In this document: positions 1 through 5,516 of the stretch, piece after piece
Layout: each line of letters begins with the position of its first letter
How positions within the stretch are numbered: position 1 is the stretch's first letter
Origin: a bacterium HR27
Lineage (GTDB): Bacteria > Chloroflexota > Chloroflexia > Thermomicrobiales > Thermomicrobiaceae
Direction: 5' to 3'
Length of the DNA stretch: 5,806 bases
NCBI GenBank assembly: GCA_002898975.1
Contig: BEID01000109.1
Location: 1-5,806 of the forward strand
Translations under genes and position numbers: made by a program
Notes under the pieces: generated by a model
What the model saw: only the letters and a program-made list of their open reading frames with translations
Database searches by the model: none
What the model was told of the DNA's origin: nothing

Positions 1-1
1 C

Positions 2-580
2 CAGGGTGCGAAAGCGGACGTTTTCGCTTCTGCGGACTGGAAGAACATGCAAGGTGCGCAGCAGGACGGAACGATCGCGAGTGAGCCGCGCGTCTTCGTG
101 CGGAACGATCCGGTCGTCGTCGTACCAGCGACGAGCCCGGCCGGTATCAGCACGCTGGCGGATCTCGCTAAGCCGGGTGTCCGGCTGGTCTTGGAAGCAA
201 AGGATGTGCCGATCGGGAACTACGCGCGGCAGATCCTCGAGAAGGCGAGCCAGGATCCGCAGTACGGCAGCGACTTCGCGATCCGTGTCCTCGCCAACGT
301 CGTCTCGGAGGAAACCAACGTGAAGGCGGCGATCACCAAGGTGGCCCTCGGCGAAGCCGACGCGACGTTCGTCTACCGGACGGACGCGACGACGCCGGAT
401 ATGCGCGACAAGGTGAAGATCATCGAGATTCCCTCACAGTTCAACGTGGTCGCCGAGTATCCCATCGCCGTCGTGAAGAATGCGCCGAATCCCACCGGTG
501 CCCAGGCGTTCATCGACTTCGTCCTCTCGGCAGAAGGCCAGAAGATCTTGGCGAAGTGGGGATTCAAGACGGTGCAGTGA
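2..580 (+). CDS. modA: ModA-type molybdate/tungstate substrate-binding protein, 3' part (5' end outside window)
   Basis: The frame is open from the window edge and gives 192 residues ending at TGA 578-580. It encodes the C-terminal three quarters of a periplasmic oxyanion-binding protein that would deliver molybdate or tungstate to the ModB permease. The first visible residues (KADVFASAD) match the ModA motif 'G.PADVFISAD'. A stretch near nt 200-240 (KDVPIGNYARQIL) is the family's P-x-G-x-Y hinge and ligand motif. GEADATFVYRTDA near nt 350-395 carries the conserved ligand-region Tyr. The C-terminus (AFIDFVLSAEGQKILAKWGF) is the standard end of ModA and related type-II binding proteins. The signal peptide and roughly the first 60-75 residues of a usual protein are missing only because the window starts inside the gene. 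The protein is richer in Lys than its neighbours, which is common for exported binding proteins. It is followed 14 nt later by a second ModA-family gene. Family assignment is firm; molybdate versus tungstate cannot be decided. Confidence 0.9.
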   Translation, partial: QGAKADVFASADWKNMQGAQQDGTIASEPRVFVRNDPVVVVPATSPAGISTLADLAKPGVRLVLEAKDVPIGNYARQILEKASQDPQYGSDFAIRVLANVVSEETNVKAAITKVALGEADATFVYRTDATTPDMRDKVKIIEIPSQFNVVAEYPIAVVKNAPNPTGAQAFIDFVLSAEGQKILAKWGFKTVQ

Positions 581-581
581 G

Positions 582-586
582 GGAGG
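582..586 (+). promoter_or_regulatory. Ribosome binding site fixing the GTG start of the second modA-like gene
   Basis: GGAGG sits 8 nt before GTG 595, inside the purine-rich stretch 581-593. It favours GTG 595 over two upstream in-frame GTGs: 577, which overlaps the modA stop as GTGA, and 556, inside modA. Neither of those has a comparable Shine-Dalgarno sequence. This choice matters because no in-frame start gives the protein a signal peptide. Confidence 0.75.
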
Positions 587-594
587 AGAGGAGC

Positions 595-1332
595 GTGGCT
601 CCACTCGTCGTCCGCGTCCCAAGCGCGCTGCGTGCTGTTAGCCCGCAGTTGGCTGAGCGCTTCGGCCAGCGGTATCCGGGTGTCGACGTTGTCGTCCTGC
701 CGCCGTCGCCCTCAGGGATGCTCGCCCAGGCGGTTCTCGAAGGCGAGCCGGCTGATGTGATCGTCTCGGCGAGCCGCGCCTACCTCATCCTGCTCGCCGA
801 GGTCGGCTTCGCTGATCCACCGGTCACGATCGCTGGGAACCGTCTAGTGGGGATCGTCCACCCGAGGCTGGAGGATCGTCCGGAAGGGTTGGCCGGGATG
901 CTCCGTCCCGGATTGCGTCTGGTCCTGTCGCAGCCGGTGACTGATCCCTGCGGGCAATACACCCGGGAAGCGTTCGAGCGGGCTGGCCTGCTCGCGCAGC
1001 TCCGGGAAAAGGGGCAGCGGGGCGAACTCGCGTTCCATCGGGGATCTCTCGGGCTGATCGAGGCGGTCGCGAGCGGTGAGGCGGACGGAGCGGTGCTCTA
1101 TGCGAGCGAAGCGGCGCATTCTGGACTGGTAACCGTGCCACTGGAACCGCCGGTCGACCTCGCCGACCGCATCGCGTTCTGCGCTGCGGTGCTGACGCGT
1201 GCGCGCGAGCGGGAAGTGGCCGAGGCGTTCGTCTCTTTCCTGCTGGATCGGGAGGGCCAGATGCTGCTCGGGCAGGCTGGCTTCATCCCGGTGGTAAGAG
1301 AGGAGCCTGGTTCGGATGGTCGAAGCGACTGA
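595..1332 (+). CDS. Second ModA-family oxyanion-binding protein lacking a signal peptide
   Basis: The product is 245 residues from GTG 595. It carries the ModA landmarks in order: VPSALR (8-13, first oxyanion-binding Ser region), PSPSGML (37-43, second Ser region), PADVIVSAS (52-60), PVTDPCGQYTREAF (114-127, with Tyr122), GEADGAVLYASEA (151-163, with Tyr159), and the C-terminal AFVSFLLDREGQMLLGQAGF. Length and fold match a mature ModA, yet the protein begins exactly where the mature domain begins. There is no Lys/Arg-hydrophobic leader and no lipobox Cys, and the frame upstream is only shadow sequence inside modA, so it should stay in the cytoplasm unless exported unconventionally. It lies between modA and modB and overlaps modB by 17 nt. 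That favours a role in the same system, for example a cytoplasmic oxyanion sensor or buffer, but this is inference. It is clearly diverged from the upstream ModA rather than a recent copy. A sequencing or assembly error that removed a leader is unlikely, because the start has a good Shine-Dalgarno sequence. Confidence 0.85.
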   Translation: MAPLVVRVPSALRAVSPQLAERFGQRYPGVDVVVLPPSPSGMLAQAVLEGEPADVIVSASRAYLILLAEVGFADPPVTIAGNRLVGIVHPRLEDRPEGLAGMLRPGLRLVLSQPVTDPCGQYTREAFERAGLLAQLREKGQRGELAFHRGSLGLIEAVASGEADGAVLYASEAAHSGLVTVPLEPPVDLADRIAFCAAVLTRAREREVAEAFVSFLLDREGQMLLGQAGFIPVVREEPGSDGRSD

Positions 1333-2170
1333 GCCGTCACTCGCCCAGGGTTATCCGGTTGCCCGAGAGCCGGCCGGTACGACGGTCGGGCGCCTCCTGC
1401 CCCGCGGTCTCGCTGTACTGGTGCTCGGCTATCTGCTCCTTCCGCTCCTCGCCGTGGTCTTGCGGGGTGCGAGCATCGAGACCATACGAGCGCTCGGTGA
1501 CCCGCTGGTCATCGCCGCTTTGCGTCTGACAGGACTGACGACGGCGCTGGTCGTGCTGGCCGCGATCGTCTTCGGGACACCGCTCGCCTACTATCTGGCC
1601 CGCACCGACTTCCGTGGGAAGGCGATCGTCGAGACGCTGGTCGAGTTGCCGATCGCCCTGCCGCCGGTGATCGCTGGCGTGGGGTTGCTGATGGCATTCG
1701 GCCGCCGTGGACTGTTCGGGCCGGTACTCGAGCGGTTCGATGTCGTGCTCCCGTTCACGACTGCAGCCGTCGTCCTCGCGCAGCTCTATGTCAGCGTGCC
1801 CTTCTACATCCGGGCTGCGGCGCTCGGCTTCCGAGGTGTCCCACGCGAGGTCGAGGAAGCAGCTGCAGTTGACGGTGCCTCGACCTGGGAGCGGTTCCGC
1901 TACGTGGTCGTTCCGCTTGCGTTTCCCGGAATGTTCTCGGGCCTGCTCCTCTGCGCGACGCGAGCTGCTGCCGAGTTCGGTGCGACACTCATGTTCGCTG
2001 GCAACTTCCCGGGGCGGACACAGACCCTGACGCTGGCGGTCATGACGTGGATGGAATCGAGTGTCAGCCGAGCGCTCGCGCTGTCGGTGTTGCTGGTCGC
2101 GGCAGCGGTCGCTGTCGTTCTCGGTACACGGCTCCTGTTCGGGCAACAGGACGAAGGAAGAGTCGCGTGA
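1316..2170 (+). CDS. modB: Molybdate ABC transporter permease ModB
   Basis: This 284-residue inner-membrane permease forms the channel of a molybdate/tungstate importer. ATG 1316 is preceded by AGGAG at 1301-1305 (10-nt spacer). The first ~30 residues are hydrophilic; hydrophobic segments follow near residues 31-50, 67-90, 108-128, 142-165, 200-220 and 250-275. The ModB signature ELPIALPPVIAGVGLL occupies about 110-125 and continues into GRRGLFG. The cytoplasmic EAA loop that contacts the ATPase is intact (EEAAAVDGAS...VVPLAFPG, about 180-205). RAAAEFGATLMFAGNFPGRTQT (about 216-236) matches the usual R-A-L-G-E-F-G-A-T region, with Ala in place of the usual Gly before Glu. The gene overlaps the preceding modA-like gene by 17 nt and the following gene by 4 nt (GTGA), so translational coupling is likely. 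No ModC follows, so the ATPase partner must be encoded elsewhere or upstream of the window. Confidence 0.94.
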   Translation: MVEATEPSLAQGYPVAREPAGTTVGRLLPRGLAVLVLGYLLLPLLAVVLRGASIETIRALGDPLVIAALRLTGLTTALVVLAAIVFGTPLAYYLARTDFRGKAIVETLVELPIALPPVIAGVGLLMAFGRRGLFGPVLERFDVVLPFTTAAVVLAQLYVSVPFYIRAAALGFRGVPREVEEAAAVDGASTWERFRYVVVPLAFPGMFSGLLLCATRAAAEFGATLMFAGNFPGRTQTLTLAVMTWMESSVSRALALSVLLVAAAVAVVLGTRLLFGQQDEGRVA

Positions 2171-3000
2171 CGACGTCCGTGCTCGTCCTGAGCGTCAATG
2201 ACGTCGCGTCGGCTGTGGCGCACCGGCTGTGGTCGGATGAGTATGCTGTCGTCCTCATCAGTGAACCGCAGCCGGTCGTCACCCGGCGGGGTATGGCGTT
2301 CGCCGATGCCGTCTTCGATGGTGAGGCTGAGCTCGAGGGAGTGGTGGCACGGCGAGTGGGAAGCGTGCCCGAAGCTGAGCGGTTGCTGACGGAGCGAACG
2401 GCGATCCCGCTGCTCGTCGTCACCGAATACGAGCCACTCGTGCATGCGCTCCGGCCTGCTGTGTTGGTCGATGCGCGGATGCGCAAGCGAGCGCAGCCCG
2501 AGCCGTTGCGTGGGTTGGCACCGCTCACGATCGGACTGGGGCCCGGTTTCGTTGCCGGTGAACACGTCGACGTCGCAGTCGAGACGAGCTGGGAGGAGCT
2601 GGGCAGGGTGCGCTGGGAGGGCGCGAACCAGCCGCTGGCGGGTGAGCCGCGCCCGATCGAGGGGCTGCGCCGCGAGCGGTACGTCTATGCGCCGCTCGCT
2701 GGCCGCTGGCGTACCCAGCGGGCGATCGGCGAGCTGGTGGAGGTTGGGGAGCCGGTCGCCTGGATCGAGGGACCGGGAGGGGAACACGTCACCATCGCAG
2801 CGCCGGTCAGTGGGGTCTTGCGGGGGCTCACCCGTGACGGTGTCCCGGTGGCTGAAGGGACCAAGGTGCTGGAAGTTGATCCCCGTGGTGCGAGCGGACA
2901 GTGGCGTGGCATTGGCGAGCGGCCGCGGCGGATCGCTGCGGCGGTGTGGGAAGCCGTGCAGGCGTGGCGTAGTAGTCAGGAGCGAGAGCGAGAGAACTAG
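2167..3000 (+). CDS. yqeB: YqeB/EF2563-family (selenium-dependent) molybdenum hydroxylase accessory protein
   Basis: The product is 277 residues, near the family's usual length. GTG 2167 overlaps the modB stop (GTGA) and has GAAGGAAG at 2153-2160 (6-nt spacer). Longer in-frame starts run back inside modB and are rejected. Family landmarks in order are: an N-terminal Rossmann-like strand-loop-helix (VLSVNDVASAVAHRLW, 7-22), EPQPVVTRRGMAFADAVFDG (33-52), LTIGLGPGFVAGEHVDVAVET (120-140), a small beta-barrel (biotinyl-like) domain with APLAG, IGELVEVGEPVAWI and APVSGVLRGLTRDGVPV (about 175-229), then VDPRG (237-241), and GIGERPRRIAAAVWEAVQAW (248-267). Members occur with XdhC/MocA-type proteins and selenium-dependent molybdenum hydroxylases and are thought to help mature or insert the molybdenum cofactor; the exact reaction is not established. 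The glycine loop usually written G-x-G-D-(I/L)-A reads SVNDVA here, so nucleotide binding may be altered. Linkage to modA/modB supports a molybdenum role. The family call is from memory of the motifs, without a database search. Confidence 0.8.
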   Translation: MTTSVLVLSVNDVASAVAHRLWSDEYAVVLISEPQPVVTRRGMAFADAVFDGEAELEGVVARRVGSVPEAERLLTERTAIPLLVVTEYEPLVHALRPAVLVDARMRKRAQPEPLRGLAPLTIGLGPGFVAGEHVDVAVETSWEELGRVRWEGANQPLAGEPRPIEGLRRERYVYAPLAGRWRTQRAIGELVEVGEPVAWIEGPGGEHVTIAAPVSGVLRGLTRDGVPVAEGTKVLEVDPRGASGQWRGIGERPRRIAAAVWEAVQAWRSSQEREREN

Positions 3001-3015
3001 GGAGTGTGAGGGGGC

Positions 3016-3837
3016 GTGGTGAATACGACGCTTCGGACGATTAGTCGCCGTCGCTCGCCGGTGCAAGCGGCTGGCTGGGGCGCTGCAGTCGGTGTCGTCG
3101 GCGGGCTGCTCGGGCTGGGTGGGGCAGAGTTTCGTATCCCAATCCTGGTCCGCTTCTTCCGGTACGACCCGCGTGCCGCAGTGCCGCTCAATCTCAGCGT
3201 GACACTGGTGACGCTGGTCTTCGCCTTGCTGGTCCGGGCACGGGTGCTCTCGCTCGAGCCAGTGCTGGTGCACGGATCGGTGATCGAGGGCATGGTCGTG
3301 GGTTCCGTCCTGGCAGCGCTCGTCGGTCCGCGGCTCCTATATCGCTTGCGCGACACGAGTGTACGCCGCCTCCTGGTCGGTCTCCTGGTTTTCCTCGGGG
3401 TGGTCTTGGTCGTCGAGGCGTTCCTGCCAGCTTTCCCATCGCCGTTGCCTGAGGCTACGGCGTGGCGCGTTCTCGTCGCGGCCTTCTGCGGAGCGGCCAT
3501 CGGGCTCATCGCCAGTCTGCTCGGTGTTGCCGGTGGCGAACTGATCATCCCGACGCTCGTCGTGCTGTTCGGGCTGGACGTCAAGGCGGCTGGTACCGCG
3601 AGCCCGCTCATCAGTATTCCGACCGTACTGGTCGGCCTCTGGGGATATCGACGACTCGGTGCATTCCAGGTTCGAGAACCGCTGCGGTGGACCGTCCTGC
3701 CGATGGCGATCGGTTCGATCGCCGGCGCGTTCGTTGGCGGGTGGCTGGCGCGCTTCGTACCGGGCACGGCACTCAAGGTGTTTCTCGGGATCCTGCTGAT
3801 CGTGTCGGCTGTACGAGCGCTGGGCAAGGAGTCCTAA
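3016..3837 (+). CDS. TauE/SafE (DUF81) family membrane permease
   Basis: The product is a 273-residue, strongly hydrophobic protein with about eight membrane segments. It shows the two-fold repeat typical of the TauE/SafE family: GLLGLGGAEFRIPIL at residues 30-44 and SLLGVAGGELIIPTL at 167-181. Each copy is followed by a conserved stretch (AAVPLNLSVTLVTLV and AAGTASPLISIPTVLVG). Family members are thought to move small anions such as sulfite, sulfoacetate or related organosulfur compounds across the inner membrane; the substrate here is unknown. There are two adjacent GTG codons at 3016 and 3019, after G-rich sequence 3009-3014 and GGGAG at 3000-3004. I keep 3016, but 3019 is equally possible. 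The gene starts 15 nt after the yqeB-like gene, so it is probably the last full gene of the molybdenum operon. A role in anion or sulfur supply to the molybdoenzyme is only a guess. Confidence 0.9.
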   Translation: MVNTTLRTISRRRSPVQAAGWGAAVGVVGGLLGLGGAEFRIPILVRFFRYDPRAAVPLNLSVTLVTLVFALLVRARVLSLEPVLVHGSVIEGMVVGSVLAALVGPRLLYRLRDTSVRRLLVGLLVFLGVVLVVEAFLPAFPSPLPEATAWRVLVAAFCGAAIGLIASLLGVAGGELIIPTLVVLFGLDVKAAGTASPLISIPTVLVGLWGYRRLGAFQVREPLRWTVLPMAIGSIAGAFVGGWLARFVPGTALKVFLGILLIVSAVRALGKES

Positions 3838-3845
3838 GGCCGACT

Positions 3846-4142
3846 ATGTGCCTGATCACCCTATCCAGTGGCGCGTTATGCCTGATCGGGGGCAGGGAGC
3901 CAGCTGATCGAGCAGGTGGTCAGGCAACCGTCCTTTCAGTGCCCCAGGGCGATTCCGTTCGGCCCGGGGTACCGGGGGCGGTCGTTGCTGTCGCGGCGAG
4001 AGGGTTCGAGCGGCGCGGGTTACGGAGGATCGGCGAGCGGACGCGGGGGATCACTGATACGGTGCTCGCAGCTGTCCGGCAGTGGCGAGCTGGAGGCTCC
4101 CAGCGGTGTTTCGCCGAGCCGGTCGAGATACCGCATGAGTGA
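3846..4142 (+). pseudogene. Remnant of a second yqeB-like gene (C-terminal part), readable as a 98-codon open frame
   Basis: The open frame ATG 3846 to TGA 4140-4142 contains RRIGERTRGITDTVLAAVRQWR at nt 4023-4088. Aligned by hand without gaps to GIGERPRRIAAAVWEAVQAWR of the upstream YqeB-like protein (nt 2908-2970), 11 of 21 residues and 44 of 63 bases are the same. In both proteins an RG motif precedes this block (VDPRG upstream, VAARG here, nt 3990-4004). Before it, RPGVPGAVVAV resembles RDGVPVAEGTKVLEV with about four residues lost. The part before about nt 3924 resembles nothing I know and covers the repeat cluster 3849-3926. This looks like the 3' end of a diverged yqeB paralogue whose front was deleted. 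AAGG at 3836-3839 lies 6 nt before ATG 3846, so translation as a small protein is possible. I consider decay more likely, because nearly all functional domains of the family are absent. Confidence 0.5.
3849..3926. repeat. Inverted repeat with an extra direct copy of the core TGCCTGATC
   Basis: TGCCTGATCACC (3849-3860) faces GGTGGTCAGGCA (3915-3926). All 12 positions pair in RNA, one of them as a T-G wobble. A second copy of TGCCTGATC lies at 3879-3887 in the same direction as the first, 30 bp downstream, and can pair with the right arm over 9 positions. Two left arms therefore compete for one right arm. The cluster begins 12 nt after the tauE-like stop codon. It has no T-run directly after it, so it is not a classic intrinsic terminator. 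It may be an mRNA 3'-end structure, a regulator-binding cluster, or the edge of an old insertion. Confidence 0.6.
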
Positions 4143-4225
4143 CCGACCGAGCGTGGTGAAACCGCTGTGGCATATCGCACGTTCTCTTGAATAGAAGAGC
4201 GCCTCTCGGTGCGTGGGGGCGAGCT

Positions 4226-4957
4226 GTGACGCGCGAGAGCCTCACTGTGGAACAGCATCGGTCGCTCCCGCTCAGTTGGGTTCCGCTGGTCTTCGCCGGT
4301 CCCGTACTGCGCAGTGTTGTGTTCTGGGTAGTGAAGCTGGGGGGCCTCGACCCGTACAGCGTCGGCCGCGCGGTCGGCATCGCCGACCGGTCGTTGTGGA
4401 GCGTTACGGTCTACGCGCTCTGCGGGATCATCGTGGCGGTGCTGCTCCTGCGAGCACTCACCCACCGGGGCTGGACGCTGCGCGAGCTGGGCTGGCGCGC
4501 ACCCGAGAACGCTGCTGCGTACGGGGCGGCGCTGGCTGGAGTGGCCGGGGTGATCCTGCTCTGGTTACCGGTCGCTGCCGTGGCGGCGATCACCGGTCTG
4601 CCGATGTTCTGGGAAGCACGACCGTCGTTCGTCTCGCCCCATACCGGTGTCGAATTGGTCGTCGCGGCACTCGTCGGTGTCGTCGTGGTTCCCCTCGTCG
4701 AAGAGCCCTTGTTCCGTGGCTATGTCCTCCAAGCTCTCGCTGCCCGGTGGCAGTGGCAACTTGCGGTACTCGGACAGGCTGTACTCTTCGGCCTCTATCA
4801 TGTCTTCGTTGGCCCCGGGATGATGCTCTACACGTTCCTCTGGGCGATCGTGCCGGGACTCCTCGCCTGGCGCTGGCGGAGTCTCTGGCCCTGCCTCCTG
4901 TTCCACGCGCTCAATAATGTGTGGGCTGATCTGCTGGTTCCCGTCTTGTTCGGGTGA
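4226..4957 (+). CDS. CPBP family intramembrane metalloprotease (Abi/Rce1-like)
   Basis: The product is a 243-residue polytopic membrane protein with the three CPBP motifs: EEPLFRG at 149-155 (EExxxR, with Glu149, Glu150 and Arg154), FGLYH at 178-182 (FxxxH, His182) and HALNN at 217-221 (HxxxN). In the family (Rce1 of prenylated-protein processing, bacteriocin-immunity Abi proteins), the Glu and His residues form the active site within the membrane. Substrates of most bacterial members, including this one, are unknown. Hydrophobic segments lie near residues 17-37, 57-75, 95-120, 133-148, 168-185, 190-205 and 209-225. I chose GTG 4226 (GGGGG at 4215-4219, 6-nt spacer). An in-frame TTG at 4187 would add 13 residues but has no Shine-Dalgarno sequence, and GTG 4247 is also possible. 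The gene stands apart from the operon upstream, with about 390 nt before it and about 560 nt after it, so it is probably transcribed on its own. The start is uncertain; the family is secure. Confidence 0.9.
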   Translation: MTRESLTVEQHRSLPLSWVPLVFAGPVLRSVVFWVVKLGGLDPYSVGRAVGIADRSLWSVTVYALCGIIVAVLLLRALTHRGWTLRELGWRAPENAAAYGAALAGVAGVILLWLPVAAVAAITGLPMFWEARPSFVSPHTGVELVVAALVGVVVVPLVEEPLFRGYVLQALAARWQWQLAVLGQAVLFGLYHVFVGPGMMLYTFLWAIVPGLLAWRWRSLWPCLLFHALNNVWADLLVPVLFG

Positions 4958-4970
4958 CTCCTGCGGGTCA
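4955..4970 (+). terminator. Short hairpin at the end of the CPBP gene, possible weak terminator
   Basis: TGACTC (4955-4960) pairs with GGGTCA (4965-4970) around the 4-nt loop CTGC, giving six pairs including one T-G. The left arm contains the stop codon of the protease gene. There is no T-run after it, so intrinsic termination is doubtful. Confidence 0.2.
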
Positions 4971-5173
4971 GTGCCTGGGTCTGGTTCCGCGTCGCTGGAC
5001 CTGTTGGTTGAGCGACACGGCGCGTAGCGCGGCACTGTGTGCAGAGGCCCTGCGTGAGGCAATCGGCACGCTCGCTCGCAGGAGCAGGCTGGGCTGTGGC
5101 GTCAGCTGGGATCGTCGGGTGTCCTGCACGGCGCCGATCAGCGTGGCGTCTGCGAGGTAGCCAGTCCAGGGGC

Positions 5174-5203
5174 TTGTATCGCACGTTACCCTGCCATTAC
5201 ACT
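5174..5203 (+). promoter_or_regulatory. Weak sigma-70-like promoter candidate upstream of the SDR gene
   Basis: TTGTAT (5174-5179) and TACACT (5198-5203) each match the -35 and -10 consensus at about four of six positions. They are separated by 18 bp in a locally AT-richer patch. If real, the transcript would have a leader of about 300 nt before ATG 5517. Matches this poor arise by chance, so this is only a candidate. Confidence 0.2.
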
Positions 5204-5292
5204 TCAGCACGAAATTCAGGAGCCACCGTTGCAGTGGAACCGATCGACTTACGCCAATGGGCATTCGCGTGCGGGAGACAGACATACGGTGT

Positions 5293-5337
5293 CACGACGG
5301 AAAACCTGGCAAACCCCAGGGGCTCAGCCGGAACGTG
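5293..5337 (+). promoter_or_regulatory. Candidate three-part RNA hairpin in the SDR leader
   Basis: Three nested stems can pair: CACG 5293-5296 with CGTG 5334-5337, CGG 5298-5300 with CCG 5328-5330, and CCTGG 5305-5309 with CCAGG 5316-5320 around a 6-nt loop. Internal loops are 1/3 and 4/7 nt. It does not match any riboswitch consensus that I can recall (I considered cobalamin, TPP, fluoride and molybdenum cofactor). The function is unknown, and it may be fortuitous. Confidence 0.25.
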
Positions 5338-5516
5338 TTCAAAAGTTCGCCTGTTCGTGCCAGCGATCGCGTGCGTCACGTCGAGCTGTCGCGAGGCGCG
5401 GAGGGAGGTGGAAGCGAGGCGGTAGACCGCGGTCAGGGGCCGTTGGAGCGGACGAACCAGTAACCAGCTAGCTAATCGGGGAGATCGGTTCGAAGCGAGA
5501 GGAAGCGAGGAACGCG

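Larger units (their letters stand above)
4958..5516. other. Intergenic stretch of 559 bp without a recognisable gene
   Basis: Six-frame reading gives only short frames of low-complexity, Arg/Ser/Ala-rich type that resemble no family I know. None has a good ribosome binding site joined to a plausible start. I looked for tRNA T-arm patterns: GGTTCGAAG at 5487-5495 does not have pairing flanks. The section 5170-5320 is less GC-rich than its surroundings and holds the weak promoter and hairpin candidates listed separately. The stretch may be a long 5' leader for the dehydrogenase gene or decayed sequence. Confidence 0.6.

Noticed and set aside
2047..2166. Upstream extension of the yqeB-like gene to GTG 2047
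   Set aside because: The extra 40 residues overlap modB, have no family resemblance and no ribosome binding site. GTG 2167 overlaps the modB stop and has a good Shine-Dalgarno sequence.
1900..3273. A 457-codon open frame on the minus strand, plus a 269-codon one at 1337-2146
   Set aside because: They lie opposite modB, the yqeB-like gene and the tauE-like gene, which have clear family motifs. The translations are His/Pro/Arg-rich low-complexity sequence, as expected for antisense frames in GC-rich genes.
4184..4199. Small hairpin CTCTT-GAATAG-AAGAG before the CPBP gene as a terminator
   Set aside because: It has only five pairs with little GC, there is no T-run after it, and the flanks do not extend the stem.
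3920..4465. A 181-codon minus-strand frame covering the intergenic region and the start of the CPBP gene
   Set aside because: It has no recognisable motif, its composition is that of antisense to GC-rich coding DNA, and it conflicts with the CPBP gene and the yqeB-like remnant.
4173..5187. TATCGCACGTT occurs exactly at 4173-4183 and 5177-5187, on both sides of the CPBP gene, like target-site duplications
   Set aside because: Several exact 11-mer matches are expected by chance in a window of this size, the flanks differ, no terminal inverted repeats accompany them, and there is no transposase.
5237..5491. 9-bp inverted pair GAACCGATC (5237-5245) and GATCGGTTC (5483-5491)
   Set aside because: The arms are about 240 bp apart, and a 9-bp match in a stretch this long is likely by chance.
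5483..5495. GATCGGTTCGAAG looked like a tRNA T-arm
   Set aside because: The 5-bp flanks of the TTCGAAG loop do not pair, and no acceptor, D or anticodon arms can be placed upstream.
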